Shown here piece after piece: positions 13,420 through 24,400 of a DNA stretch of 64,000 nucleotides. The notes beneath the pieces were generated by a model. That model did no database searches and was not told the DNA's origin. It worked only from the letters and a program-made list of their open reading frames with translations. Numbering within the stretch: the first letter of the stretch is position 1; every line of letters starts with the position of its first letter. The stretch is from Heterobasidion occidentale (Eukaryota > Basidiomycota > Agaricomycetes > Russulales > Bondarzewiaceae), in the NCBI GenBank assembly GCA_039111635.1, contig JBCAQO010000001.1, forward strand, positions 3,038,001 to 3,102,000. The letters run 5' to 3'. Position numbers and translations under genes: made by a program.

Positions 13420-14135
13420 ATGTCTGCCAACACTGAATTTTCAAAGGCCAATGAGGCGTACGTCACAACTTTCGACGATAAAGGTGCTTTGCCGCTCCCA
13501 CCTGCCAAGAAGCTTATCGTAGGCAAGCAGGATCTTTCTTATAACATTTTGTAACCTGACCTTACAGCCTTGTGTTGGCTTCAGTGACATGCATGGACGC
13601 TCGCCTGCTGTGAGGCCCGATAAAAATGTGCTTGAAGTTTTCACCATACCTACTGACGCTGCATCCTCTTCAGCCCCGAAGCTCACTTGGGCCTTCATGA
13701 AGGCGATGCCCATGTCATTCGCAATGCTGGTGGTGTCGCGTGCGTTTTCGTCATCGACCAAGTTTCGATCGCTCGTGAGTTGACGGTTTCCAAAGTGCAG
13801 ATGCCATCCGGAGCATCGTCATCTCTCAGCGTCTCCTCGGGACGCGCGAAATTGCCATCTTTCATCACACCGACTGCGGCATGCTGACTTTTGAGACGGA
13901 GCACTTGCGCGATATAATCAAGTCTTCTTCTCCGGGAGACAACGAGGTCACGAAATTGGTAAACGATCTGCATTTCCACGAATTTAACGATCTGGAAGGG
14001 GCAGTGAAGAAGGACGTGGCATTCCTGAAGAGCCATCCCCTGCTGCTGAAAGAAACAACAGTTACGGGATGGCTATATGCAGTTGAGACCGGCAAGGTGA
14101 TACATCCTTACCTCTTGCCGTTGACGAGATGTTGA
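13420..14135 (+). CDS. Beta-class carbonic anhydrase
   Basis: Zinc enzyme interconverting CO2 and bicarbonate, supplying bicarbonate to carboxylases and to CO2-sensing adenylate cyclase in fungi. The N-terminus is MSANTEFSKANEAYVTTF...LPLPPAKKLI. After introns come VTCMDARL (zinc Cys plus the Asp-Arg dyad), HLGLHEGDAHVIRNAGG, DAIRSIVISQRLLGTREIAI, and HHTDCGMLTF (zinc His and Cys). All active-site residues are therefore present. The intron after NAGGVA ends at an AAAG just before TGCAGATGCC. The junction between KLI (13518) and VTCMDAR is one base out of frame with the only GT donor available; a missing G before gtaggc would repair it. The 3' end is uncertain: the frame can stop at 14135, or an intron starting after ETGK could extend the protein. 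Confidence 0.85.
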
Positions 14136-14630
14136 CATCCAGGTACTGACAGATTCAACAAGTTGCGTGAACGACCACGCCTGTAGCTTGGATTCGGCGT
14201 ACAGCTATTTTTGTAATAATTTGTTCTACAGAATGTCAGCATCATTGTTCGGCGCAAATGCTGTCGCTATAGCTGCTGGCTTCACCATGATCGTCGGGTC
14301 ATCATCTGTCATCATTCATGCATTCATGGACTCAATGCCCAGCGTCATTTGGTGATTGCCCCTTCAGTCAACTCTAGTTTTGTGAGGTCAGGAAGAGACT
14401 AGTCGCTCTTGCGATTTTATTTTTTTGTATGTGATGGATGACTGCTTTCGCAATTGGTGTTTTGATCATGCTGTTTGTGTGCTGGTTAGTTCTCGATTGC
14501 GAGATGTGGGACATTTCTGGACATTCTCACGGTAGTAGGATGTAGCACGTGGACTTCGCCATCTGTACAGTGTACATCGACGTCACTTCGAACTGCGAAA
14601 AACAAAAAACAACTTTCTCAGCCTTGGCCC
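14136..14630. other. Interval between carbonic anhydrase and the HAD-hydrolase gene
   Basis: Contains the carbonic anhydrase 3' region and the promoter of the next gene. A 62-codon frame at 14167-14355 could be an extension of the carbonic anhydrase last exon, but it resembles no known C-terminus. A half CRE (ACGTCA) is present near 14578. Confidence 0.4.
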
Positions 14631-15713
14631 ATGATGTCTCTCGAGTGCAACTCAGGGAGCCATCATGACAGCTTCGTCAAAAACTTGTCAGCCATCGTTC
14701 CCCGCAAGGGCCCTGTGATTGCCGTCGACTTGGACGACGTACTCAGTCAAACAAGTCAATGTGTGGCCGACTGCGCGTTGTTTTCATGTTCCAAGTCTTG
14801 AAGCCAAATTTAAAGTCTAGATTCTCCAGGGCACAACAAGGTCTTTCAAACCAATATGTCTTTGGATTCCTTCTATTGTAAGTCATATGCTCGTGCATGC
14901 CGACGTCCTTCGAGTCAAAGTATTTGCCTACCTTAGACTCTATGTGGTACAAGGTCACCCCATTTATCCTAGCGTTTTTGAAATTTTGACTAAATACTCT
15001 GTAGAACCCGGGATGGGGCACCGTGCCTGAAACCCTCGACAAAGTCAAGCAATTCTATGCAGCAGATGAATTGCGTTATGCGAAACCCGTTCCAGGGGCT
15101 CACAATGGCCTTAAGACCCTCCGGGACATGGGATTCAGTTTGATCGTCGTAACAGCGAGGATCATGGCTAGTGAAGCCGACAGCACAGAAAAATGGCTAG
15201 TGAAGCACTTCGACGGTACGGATGCTAATCATGCCAATATATACATTCTTGACGGATAATTCCCTAAGGGATGTTTGAATGCGTTGTATTCTCCTCTCAG
15301 CCCGAAGAAACCACTGGAAATGATGGGTGCTACATTGGGACGACCTTGCAAAAGCTTCAGGTAGAGTTATGCTATCATCCCCTCAAATGTTCGTTGGGAT
15401 CTTACTGCACATTTCTCAGATATGCATCGCAATGGATGCAAAGCTCCTCGTTGACGATCTGATGGAAACAGCCATCACCTTCGGAAGGGAAGGGCGAAGA
15501 CCAGTGCTTCTTTTCGGTGACTACGAATGGAATAAGCGAGTAAACACGGACGACAAGTGGGCATTCCACGAAAGGCTTGACATAGAAGGAGGTGGAGAGT
15601 GGTGGAAGGAGGAGGATGTAGAGCTCACACCAAACGATGCGATTTGGCGGGTTCATGATTGGATCGAGGTGATTGAGTGGGTTAGAGCCGCTCAACAAAT
15701 CAATCGGATGTAA
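14631..15713 (+). CDS. HAD-superfamily hydrolase, 5'-nucleotidase-like
   Basis: The product carries the haloacid dehalogenase core: motif I VIAVDLDDVLSQT (nucleophile Asp and the acid/base Asp two residues on), motif II IVVTAR, a conserved Lys/cap region, and motifs III/IV in AKLLVDDLMETA. The C-terminus has the strongly conserved stretches RRPVLLFGDYEWNKRV and WRVHDWIEVIEWV. The sequence between motifs I and II (PVPGAHNGLKTLRDMGF) resembles the 5'(3')-deoxyribonucleotidase group, so a small phosphometabolite such as a nucleoside monophosphate is a reasonable substrate guess, though unproven. It is probably a cytosolic soluble enzyme. Introns separate almost every conserved block. The first intron seems to use a GC donor (after GTGGCCGACT) to join CVAD to WHNKVFQTNMS, which is unusual. 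The start is taken at the first ATG, 14631; 14634 is equally possible. Confidence 0.75.
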
Positions 15714-15974
15714 TTTTTCGTTATCGGAAAGAGAGTGTTTCAGCTGCTGTAGAGGGTACTCGAAAGTGGTTTTGAAGCGCAAGATTTGATTGTTCAACGT
15801 TCAACTCGCTCGTAGTGCTTCGCAGCCTTAGTGCCGGCGGCAATTCAGCCCACGTGGTTACCCCACGTTTGGCCAGTGTTTGGCCTCTCGAAATTCACAT
15901 GTCAATGTCCTCGGACCACACATATCTCACTCTTGGTCGCCCACTCTTCGTATAGACGCGACGAACACCTCCCA

Positions 15975-18900
15975 ATGCCAGTATTGTCGACTTTGAGGCC
16001 AAGCAGGGCTTATCTCGGTCAACTGGCTAAGTCTTACTCTTCCCATCGTCCTATAATCCAACGCGCTTTGACCACCAGCTTCATCCTCTACGTTCTCGGA
16101 ACCACTTATCGAGGTCTTTCAGCGAAACAAAGCTCGTCGAGTTCCCGTAAAGGAAAAGGCAACAAAGGGGGGAAGGAAGGAGATGCTGGAAAACCTCCCA
16201 GAGTCGCTGTACGTCTGCACACCTCAGAAGTAGAAAATCAATTCACACATACGGTGTGTCCTCGATGCAGGTAGATGCAGTGTTCTATGAACGCTTATCG
16301 AAAATTCTTCGAATAGTTGTACCCAGCTTGCGATCTAAAGAGGCTTTGCTACTCTTTATGCATTCAAGTCTGCTTATATTCCGTACAGCAATATCACTTT
16401 ATGTAGCAGCTCTCGATGGAAAGTGAGTGCGATCAATAATGACAGATTCAGCGTAGCTGAACGCTCACCTGCAAAATAGGATTGTTGCTTCGCTCGTGCG
16501 TGCTGAAGCGCTGCCATTCCTCTTCAATATTTTGCGCTGGCTCCTTGTCGCCATTCCTGCGACATGGACCAATAGTTGGCTCAGTTACGTGCAGAATAAG
16601 CTTGCGATTGCCTATCGAACGCGCCTCACGAAGGAGGTGCTCCACGAATATCTTGGAAATGAACAAGAGGATCCCCAGGACAAAGTATACTACAAACTAT
16701 GTGAGCTAGACAGTCTATTCTGCAGTGCCTCATACCTAACTAGGCTACTTGCCGTTAGCAAACCTTGATGATCGTATAAAGAATCCTGACCAGTAAGAAA
16801 CTTTACCTTCCGCAGATGTTGTATCTCATCAATAACCTTCACTAGAATGATCACTCATGACATTCAGCGTTTCTCCTCGCATCTCGCTGCCATCTACGCG
16901 AACATGGCGAAACCTGTCCTTGACGTGATCTTGTACAATTATCAACTGTCTCAAAACGTCGGCGCCGAGGGTCTCGTTCTATTAACAGTGCTAGTACAGC
17001 TGTCAGCCGCTTTGCGTATGTTAAAATTCCGAGGTTGACCGCTCTGTCGTTAACTCCTGCTCTATAGTTCGTCGCATGACCCCACCTTTTGGCGCGTACA
17101 CAGCGCTGTCCGCACAGCTATCTGGGTCACTACGCCATACACATTCGCGTATCGCTGAGTTCGCGGAAGAAATCGCATTCTTCGGAGGTGAAGAGGCTGA
17201 GAAGATGCTGGTGGACCGAGAATATGCTGGGCTTGTCATGCACGAGAACCGGGTCCTACAGGGTCGCTGGTGGCATGGTTGTGTTGAAGAGGGGATTGTG
17301 AAATGGCTGTGGGGAAGCTTTGGAGTGAGTCGCACAAAGTTGCTATTATCGCTCAGAAGTCGCCTTGCTAAGCCTCCTAATTGACAGCTGGTTATTTGTG
17401 CAATACCGGTGTTCTTTAAAATTCCAGGAGTGCATGCTGTTGATCTCGGAAGCCGGACAGAAGGTTCGAATTTCCGATTAAATTGTCCCATTGATCGCTG
17501 ATTTCTTGTTCTTCAATTAGGCTTCGTAACAAATCGTCGCTTATTGCTCTCTGCATCGGGCAAGTTTCTCGAATTTGTTTCGTCCATTCTAACTAAAGGC
17601 ACATAAAATCAGACGCTTTTGGCCGTGTCATGTACTCATACAAAGATCTCGCGGAACTCGCGGGCTACACTTCGCGCGTGTCTACACTTCTCGATACGAT
17701 GAAAGACGCAAAGGAGGGCAAATTTGAAAAGACTTTGGTTAGCAGCGCGAGTACGGAGGAGAACGCTCAAAGTAAGTTTCTTTCGTCGAATAGTTGAGCT
17801 CAAATTTCAGGTTGTATTCAGTCCTGCAAGGCCGGGGACAAATCATCGAATCAGAAGAGATACGGTTTGAAGGCGTACCCATTGTCACACCTAATGGCGA
17901 CATCTTGGTGAAGAGTTTAAGTTTCCATGTCAAACCTGGCGTGCGTATCACATTCTGCATTCTCGGCATTAGCTGTCTAAATTTTGTAACAGCAACACCT
18001 GCTGATCGTCGGACCTAATGGTCAGTAACTATCTACGGTGTGCCATGATCCTTCAAGGCTGACCTTTATTAGGCTGTGGAAAGTCTTCGTTATTCCGCAT
18101 CCTCGGGGGTCTCTGGCCCGTCTATGGTACTGTAATACTTTGTGTATTCAGATGATAGCACATTGAATCTGCTTGTGATACACAGGTGGGACGGTCTACA
18201 AACCACCAGCGGACCGTTTCATACTTATCCCTCAACGGCCTTACCTCCCAATCGGAACTCTTCGAGACCAAGTGATCTATCCTCACTCTAAAGAGGACAT
18301 GGAAAGACGTCAGCCCGGTTCATTGTGATTCACCCAGAATTATTGACAAACATGTTCGACACAAGGGCATATTACCGACCATGATCTTCTTCGTATCCTC
18401 TCTTTCGTGCGAATGGAGAGCGTCGTGGAACGAGAGGGGGGTTGGGATGTTGCTAGAGAATGGCGTGATGCGCTGAGTGGAGGGGATAAACAAAAGATTG
18501 CGTGGGCCAGGTTGTTCTATCACAAACCCAAGGTAATCATCTTCCCTGCGGCCTAGGTCGGTGCTGACTGGTATTCCGTTGACAGTACGCCGTTCTAGAT
18601 GAAGCGACATCATTGGTCCCCGCAGATGTAGAGGGTTTGATGATGGACCACGCCACAGAACTCGGTATCACGCTTCTGACAGTGTCACATCGACCTTCCT
18701 TGTGGAAATACCATTCCATGATTTTGCATTATGATGGGCAGGGCGGATATGTCTTGTATGTATTGCGACTTTTACGCCAAGACATACATATCACTAATCT
18801 TCGGTTTGGTTCAGCACCAAGCTGAACGCTGAAAAGCGGTTGGCTCTACAAGAAGAGAAACAAGCATTAGAGGCCAAGTTGCTTGAAGTGTGAGTTTTTA

Positions 18901-19003
18901 TCCATGCCATAATGCGCCACTAGACGGCTGATTCACTAACCGCTGCAGACCGAAGATGAAAGCACGTTTGTCGTTACTGTTGGAGACGACTGAGGGGTCC
19001 TGA
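15975..19003 (+). CDS. Peroxisomal ABC half-transporter, ABCD family (Pxa/ALDP-like)
   Basis: ABCD half-transporters import very-long-chain acyl-CoA into peroxisomes for beta-oxidation and work as dimers. The N-terminal membrane domain shows family landmarks: [50 protein letters not shown], a [13 protein letters not shown] sequence, and the EAA-like loop [18 protein letters not shown]. The single nucleotide-binding domain has Walker A GPNGCGKSS (about 18069-18090), signature [16 protein letters not shown], Walker [10 protein letters not shown] and the H-loop VSHRPSLW. One intron joins MERR to [11 protein letters not shown]. The C-terminus, after a short helical tail, ends at TGA 19001-19003. 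The start used is the ATG at 15975 ([15 protein letters not shown]); an in-frame upstream extension to 15831 is open but looks noncoding. Whether it is the Pxa1 or Pxa2 orthologue was not decided. Confidence 0.92.
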
Positions 19004-19335
19004 AAGACGATACATCGAACTAATGTAATGATGACATGGGCTGTATAGAATCGCATGAGGCAGCTTGCGTGTATTACCGTACTGGATATAATGATATTTG
19101 ACACACCCAGCAGGTGGATCGTAGATATTTTGAAAATTATAAATGTAAGTGCGCTGTTCTTCAGCACTATGGCTATGCTGAAGAGCAGCATCAAGAATCC
19201 GACTATGAATAGAGGCTTGGAAATACCATATATTGGGCCCTCACAAACAAACTGCTAATGCTGAGAACGAGTGGCGCCTTATTAATATGAGAATCATGGA
19301 CAGAGAAAGTCAAAAAGGCTCACGGAAGAACCCAG
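19004..19335. other. Convergent 3' interval
   Basis: AT-richer spacer between the 3' ends of the ABCD transporter and the uS8m gene. No coding or RNA signal was found. Confidence 0.5.
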
Positions 19336-19800
19336 TCAATGAGCTCTGCACACAACCTCGCCATCGAGGTTGAGCCGTAAAGCCTCTCTCGCTTCCAACC
19401 ACTCGTGCTCCTTGCTTTTCGTCCGTACGACCGCAATCTCACCCATTCCCAGAGGCTTCACTGTTTGTGCCCGTCTGCCCGAACAGATCCGACGAATCTC
19501 GTCAATTCCCATGAAGATGCGCTTGCTTGGCTTGCTGATGAGTTCCATGCCGCCCAGCACAGGCCGGTCATTGCGATACTTGAGATCAGCCCATATCCGC
19601 TGCTGTGCGGGACCTGCAGTGTTGAAGTCACTAGGGGAAGCCGATTCGATGGTGCCGCGTGATATGTTAGAAATGAAGCCAGCGCGGAGGAGAATGGAGA
19701 GGATGCCGAGGTTTTGAATGGTATGTGGTACTGAGACTTTTTGATGACGTGCGCGGAAAGCATTCTGAACCCTGGCACAGAGGTCATGTGGGCGAGGCAT
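19336..19800 (-). CDS. Mitochondrial small-subunit ribosomal protein uS8m
   Basis: Intronless gene of 154 residues. The N-terminus MPRPHDLCARVQNAFRARHQ followed by VSVPHTIQNLGILSILLRAGFI matches the uS8 fold (helix with LCxRxxNA, then the strand region with GFI), and the C-terminal half, with LGGMELISKPSKRIFMGIDE and GMGEIAVVRTK, fits the RNA-binding C-terminal domain. The length and the lack of features of cytosolic eS/uS8 (uS8 of 130 residues, ISPRFDV motif) point to the mitochondrial ribosome; no cleavable presequence is obvious, as is common for this protein. It is divergent from the Ups/PRELI gene with 344 bp between ATGs; both products are mitochondrial, so a shared promoter would make sense. 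Confidence 0.88.
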   Translation of the reverse strand: MPRPHDLCARVQNAFRARHQKVSVPHTIQNLGILSILLRAGFISNISRGTIESASPSDFNTAGPAQQRIWADLKYRNDRPVLGGMELISKPSKRIFMGIDEIRRICSGRRAQTVKPLGMGEIAVVRTKSKEHEWLEAREALRLNLDGEVVCRAH

Positions 19801-20144
19801 AGTGGAGGGTTTTCTGTTCGTTCGACACCCTTGGAAAACGGCCGCTACGAAATTAAAAGAAAGGAACTCACTGCGCAGAACGCTGGCAAGGACAGAGACC
19901 CTCAGAGACCGTCGCGCGGAAATTGGCGTGGCAAACTGAATTCAGGGTTAGAAGATACCGTGGGAAGAACGGGTCGAGTCGGAGCAACGTACTCCTCCAT
20001 ACTCCATTTTCAATCACGTTCCGGTGCACAACCTGTATCCCCGCTCTTCTCTTTTCCCACTCATTCTCCACCTCCGGCGCCCTTCCCTTGTACTTGTACT
20101 AGCCTCCTCCCTCCTTTTTGTGGCCGTCGTCGAGCTATTGATAG
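19801..20144. promoter_or_regulatory. Shared divergent promoter region, uS8m and PRELI/Ups gene
   Basis: Head-to-head spacer between two genes for mitochondrial proteins. The right part (about 20060-20110) is pyrimidine-rich (CTTTTCCCACTCATTC, CTCCTCCCTCC), as is usual just upstream of fungal transcription starts. No specific factor site was recognised. Confidence 0.4.
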
Positions 20145-20814
20145 ATGCATTACTTCTCGCAGTCATTCACCTATGAGTGCGTTGTATCGAGTTCCATAGT
20201 CTCCCCATTCACTGACTCATGGCGCCAATGCTCAGTCATTCATGGGCACATGTTATCATTGGGATGTGGCACAAATATCCCAACCCACACTGCTCTCATG
20301 TTGTGACTGTCGATGTCGTAGACCGTTCTGTTGATCCACGAACTGGTATCATCCGTACCGAACGGATCCTTGGTTGCAAACAGCGAGCACCAGGATGGAT
20401 TGTCAAGGTACATCCATTGACTTCTATCGTCACGTACTTAGCCTTGTTCATGATATCTTTACATCTCAGCTCTTTGGCGGCTCAGAAGATGCGTTTGTGC
20501 GGGAAATTTCGTTCATTGACCCATCAACACAATCAACCACAATATCATCCGTAAATCTCTCATTATCGCAATTCGCGACATGTTTCGAGAGTATTCGATA
20601 CTCGCCTGCCCCCAACGGTCGAACACATTTCCATCAAACAGCCGAGATCCAGGCTCGAATGGCAATGTGGCGGAGTATGGCTGACAAGCTAGAAAACTGG
20701 TTAGCGCATCGATTCGAGCAGAACGCACAGTTGGGCAAAGTCGGGTTCACCGATGTACTGCGGAATTTATGGGAGGAAGCGAAGGACTCGCAGCCGGCAC
20801 GGGCGTCTGCGTAA
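20145..20814 (+). CDS. PRELI/MSF1 (Ups-family) mitochondrial phospholipid-transfer protein
   Basis: Ups proteins with Mdm35 shuttle phosphatidic acid or phosphatidylserine across the mitochondrial intermembrane space. Exon 1 encodes MHYFSQSFTYD and ends at 20172. After an intron ending in gctcag it continues HSWAHVIIGMWHKYPNPHCS, HVVTVDVVDRSVDP and RTERILGCKQRAPGWI, the canonical PRELI N-terminal half. The last exon gives FVREISFIDPSTQST, NLSLSQFATCFESIRYSPA and a C-terminal helix. Total length, about 185 residues, matches the family. Three exons with clean junctions and no frame break. The closer fit to Ups2/Ups3 or to the PRELID3 group is likely but was not settled. A second, different family member lies at 50266-51088. 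Confidence 0.9.
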
Positions 20815-21435
20815 GAAACGAGTGCTCGTTTCTTAGTTCCATTCGTGAGGACAGTCTCGTCTCTTTTTATGGGGTTTCTATGTGATGCTTTAGACCTACT
20901 TTATACCGTCTCACCTAGATTTTTAAAAGCGTCACCACTTGGCGCCCCGCACCTCCGCCCTCCATACCACGACATTACGCTACATTTCATGTCTTTTTTC
21001 CCCGCAGTACATGAGTTGGATTTACTTGGGGTGCTTGTCGCTGATGATGGAGTCTGTCATTAATATATAATGCAATCATCCATCAAGCTTCAAGTCTCTC
21101 TGCTCTGGCATTGGAGATTGTTTCTAGAAATAAGCGCATTGTGTTTACAGATTTAGTGACGTCACGCATCACGCAGTCTCACGTTTGACGAATCCTTTGA
21201 CGCCGCTTGACGGAAGAGCACGACGTCAACCTTTTGTAGTACTCCATTCGACGACATTTTGAACTGATTATCGTTATCTCAAGACAGCGGTCCAGTCTCT
21301 CTCTGTGTATAAACACGCTTTTACTTCTGTGAGTCTGGTTCTAATGTTAGATGATGCGCTACTCACGTTACCCAGCCCTCCCGTGATTTAACCATATAGT
21401 AGCGTTCTCCTGTCCTCTTCTACCAGGTTGTTGCG
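20815..21435. other. Intergenic interval upstream of the TFIIIC subunit
   Basis: Holds the 3' region of the PRELI gene and the promoter of the TFIIIC gene. A perfect CRE palindrome TGACGTCA lies at 21157-21164. Remaining open frames have no family signature. Confidence 0.5.
21157..21164. promoter_or_regulatory. CRE palindrome TGACGTCA
   Basis: Exact eight-base ATF/CREB (bZIP) consensus, 272 bp upstream of the TFIIIC subunit ATG, with another GACGTC about 60 bp downstream. The motif is seen directly; that it acts on this gene is inference. Confidence 0.35.
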
Positions 21436-24400
21436 ATGGACGACCTCGTGCATCATTGCCTCCGTGAGCTTGCCTTCGATGGAGATCTAGGTGAGCTCTT
21501 TATCATCATGTGATAGATGCCGCTTGGGTCATACTATCGATGCTCGGGATCGAATCCTGCTCTATCACACATCCCACCTCGGGCTCGTCTACTCCAGAAA
21601 AAAATTAATGTTTTCTTTCAGGCTGTGATGTTTCTCGTCTTCGAGATTTTGTCAGCGATTTTTTCTCGCAGCATACAGCCTCACTTACACAGAATGTCGA
21701 CGAGGCATACCTTGTGTTCGTGTGGTCTTTAATTGTGCAGCAGCCAACTGTGCGCATAGGAGTGGTCCCCCCAGGCGTACCGACGGAAGTGTTTGTCGCT
21801 CCACAAAACAACAAGACAAAAGCAAGGGACGGGGATACGGAACCAGCACAAGTGACGCAGTTGGATCTCATCCCTGAAGCGAAGTCGAAATCGTTGGCCG
21901 AGCTTAAAATTCAGTACGGAGATACTCTGAGGATTGCCGTCGATGGTGAATCATCATTTGTCGCCATTACTGGTCTGCATCACAGAGTCAGTTTCCATCA
22001 TCACAGAGAGGGGGGGTTATGCTCATTCGTCTAGCTCATCTAGCCATCCAAATTAAGCCCCATGGTTTATACCGCGCTACAATTCATCACCCGCGGTCGC
22101 GAACGCGGCCTGAGCGTCGTCGAACTCGGCAAGAAGACTCAATATGACCAGAAGACGTGCTTCTACCTTGTCAAGCAGCTCATCGATCTTGATCTCATCG
22201 TCAAACTCCGCCGAGGTGGTGTCGGCTCGAATTTCTGTATTCACAAGCATTTCTTCGAACGCAGTTCATCGTGGAGAGAGATCCGTGAGGAGGAGGCGCA
22301 CGCGACTGCAGGACACGAATCTTCCCAACTCGTGGAAGAGGGAGATGACGTTCAAGGCGGGGAATCATCGCCTTCACGTGGTCAATTTGATCCCATGGAC
22401 GCTCGGCATCTATCGAGTCTTCCGCTCGTGCGGGCAAGGATAGTCAAGCTATTAATGGCCTCAGATAACAGAATTTATCCTGCTCAAAATCTGCTAGTGA
22501 CCATCGTATGTCTCCCTTCACCTTGATCATCTTTCAAACTCACACCAAGTTTTAGGGCTTTCCTAATCCTACCAAAACCGATCGTCGATTCTTCCAAAAT
22601 CGCCTCCGCGAGCTCGTAGAGGAGGGTTTGATAGAAAAAGTCCTAGTCGCAAGTAATAATAAGCGCTTGCCAAAGGCGAAGATCGCCTGTATAAGATTGG
22701 TACAGGAGGATGAGGCGGGAAGTGCGCAGCAGGCTGAAGCCATCAACGTACTTCAGGGTACGCCAGATATCAACATTCAAACGACGAGGATCCCGAGTGC
22801 GTGTACACCCGTTCAATTCGTCTAGGTATATCTAATTTTTTATTTCAGACTCGGAGAAGGAAGGCCTCAAATTGAGTGTTACGCTCCACAAGCAGATCAT
22901 CAACGTTCTTGAATCTACTGGCGCGTCTGGACTGACTCTAAGCGTGAGTTGTGTGATACCTTTCTTCAGGAAGGATTGAAAAGACCTATCTATTTCTGTT
23001 AGGAAATTTCATGTGCATTATGTAACTTCGACAAGCGCACTATAGAGCTTCTGTTAAGCCGTCTGGAAGCTAACTTACCGCCATATCATCTCAGTGACCT
23101 TGGCCTTGCCCAGCTCATGGAGTCTCACGCCCGCGAACGTCGATTCCGTTACTACACGATCCCACACTGCCAAGCCGTAGTTATCCGTGATAAACTGGAT
23201 GCTTCGCGCATCAAGTATTGCTCTGTTGATTGGTCTGGTGCAGGCGAGTTCGCGCCTATTACTGCAGAGATGTTCTATCAAAGCGAAGAGGCCCTCAAAG
23301 AATTCATGGATAGCTTTCAGAGCAAAAGCAGTACTGTCCAACAAAACAAACCTACAGTTGGAGGAGGCATCAAGAAAGGGAGGTCGGAGAAAGGTTCAGG
23401 CACAAGGCAGGGGGCTGGCCCTAGTAAAACCCAAAAGGGAAGAAAGCGAAAGAGAGACGACGATCCAGTCGAGAGGTCAAGCTCCGTTCAGCCACCTCCA
23501 AAGAAGAGAGGGCGCCCACCCAAAAAACGTCCAGTTCAAGCCGACGAGATCCTCACTCAGGACTTGATAGATCGAGATGCAGGCCTGCAGTTGCCCAACA
23601 CTATCGACGAAGAGAATTCGCGTCCTACTGCCCCTCCACTGCCCAAAATACGTGGTCGTCCACCGAAGAACAGGCAGTCTACAAGTATTGCAACGGCACC
23701 AGAACTGCAGGCAAATGGTTCATCCGAATCTATCGTGATAACAAAAACCCTACCGAAAAAGCGCGGTCGGCCGCGCAAAAAGGCGATCTTCCCTACTGAT
23801 CCGACAACAAGCGCAGTTTTCTCCGAGGAGCCCGGACAGTCTCCAACAAAGAACATGGACGGACAGCCATCTGTACCTCCTGATGGCGCGACGAAGCTTC
23901 CATCTGAGATTGTCAACACACTGATATCTCAAACGACCGACCAGCCAGTGGTAGATGTTCCAGACGTCGTTCCTCTTCGGCGCTCGCCGAGGAAAGCAAA
24001 GGCCGTTGCGCGGAGAGGACTTACAGACTATCCGCCAAATTTGCCAGCTGAACCACGTACTCCCGTGCATGTGATTTCTCGCACTCAACAAGTGAACGAA
24101 GCATCCTCGCAGGAAATCTCAAGTGCTTCTGAGGCATTTTTAATTCCTATGGATACTGAATCGACTACTCCTGTCAATCACGAAGTCGCCGTACAGACTT
24201 CAGCTGCCACATGCAGTGGTTCGTCCAACATGATGGGTGTTGACATACCCATCGATCCTCCACTTCTCTCGGAAACCCCTCATGACTTACAGGCACCGAC
24301 AATCTTAACGGTAAGCCACGTGTGTTGCGCACTACGCTCCGTTCGCTCACCTGAGAACTCAAGGCGGACGGACCGTCGGCCGACGTGCATGCATTGCTCT

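Noticed and set aside
14167..14355. Separate small gene downstream of carbonic anhydrase
   Set aside because: It has no ATG at its open end and no recognisable product; it may be an unspliced tail or chance frame.
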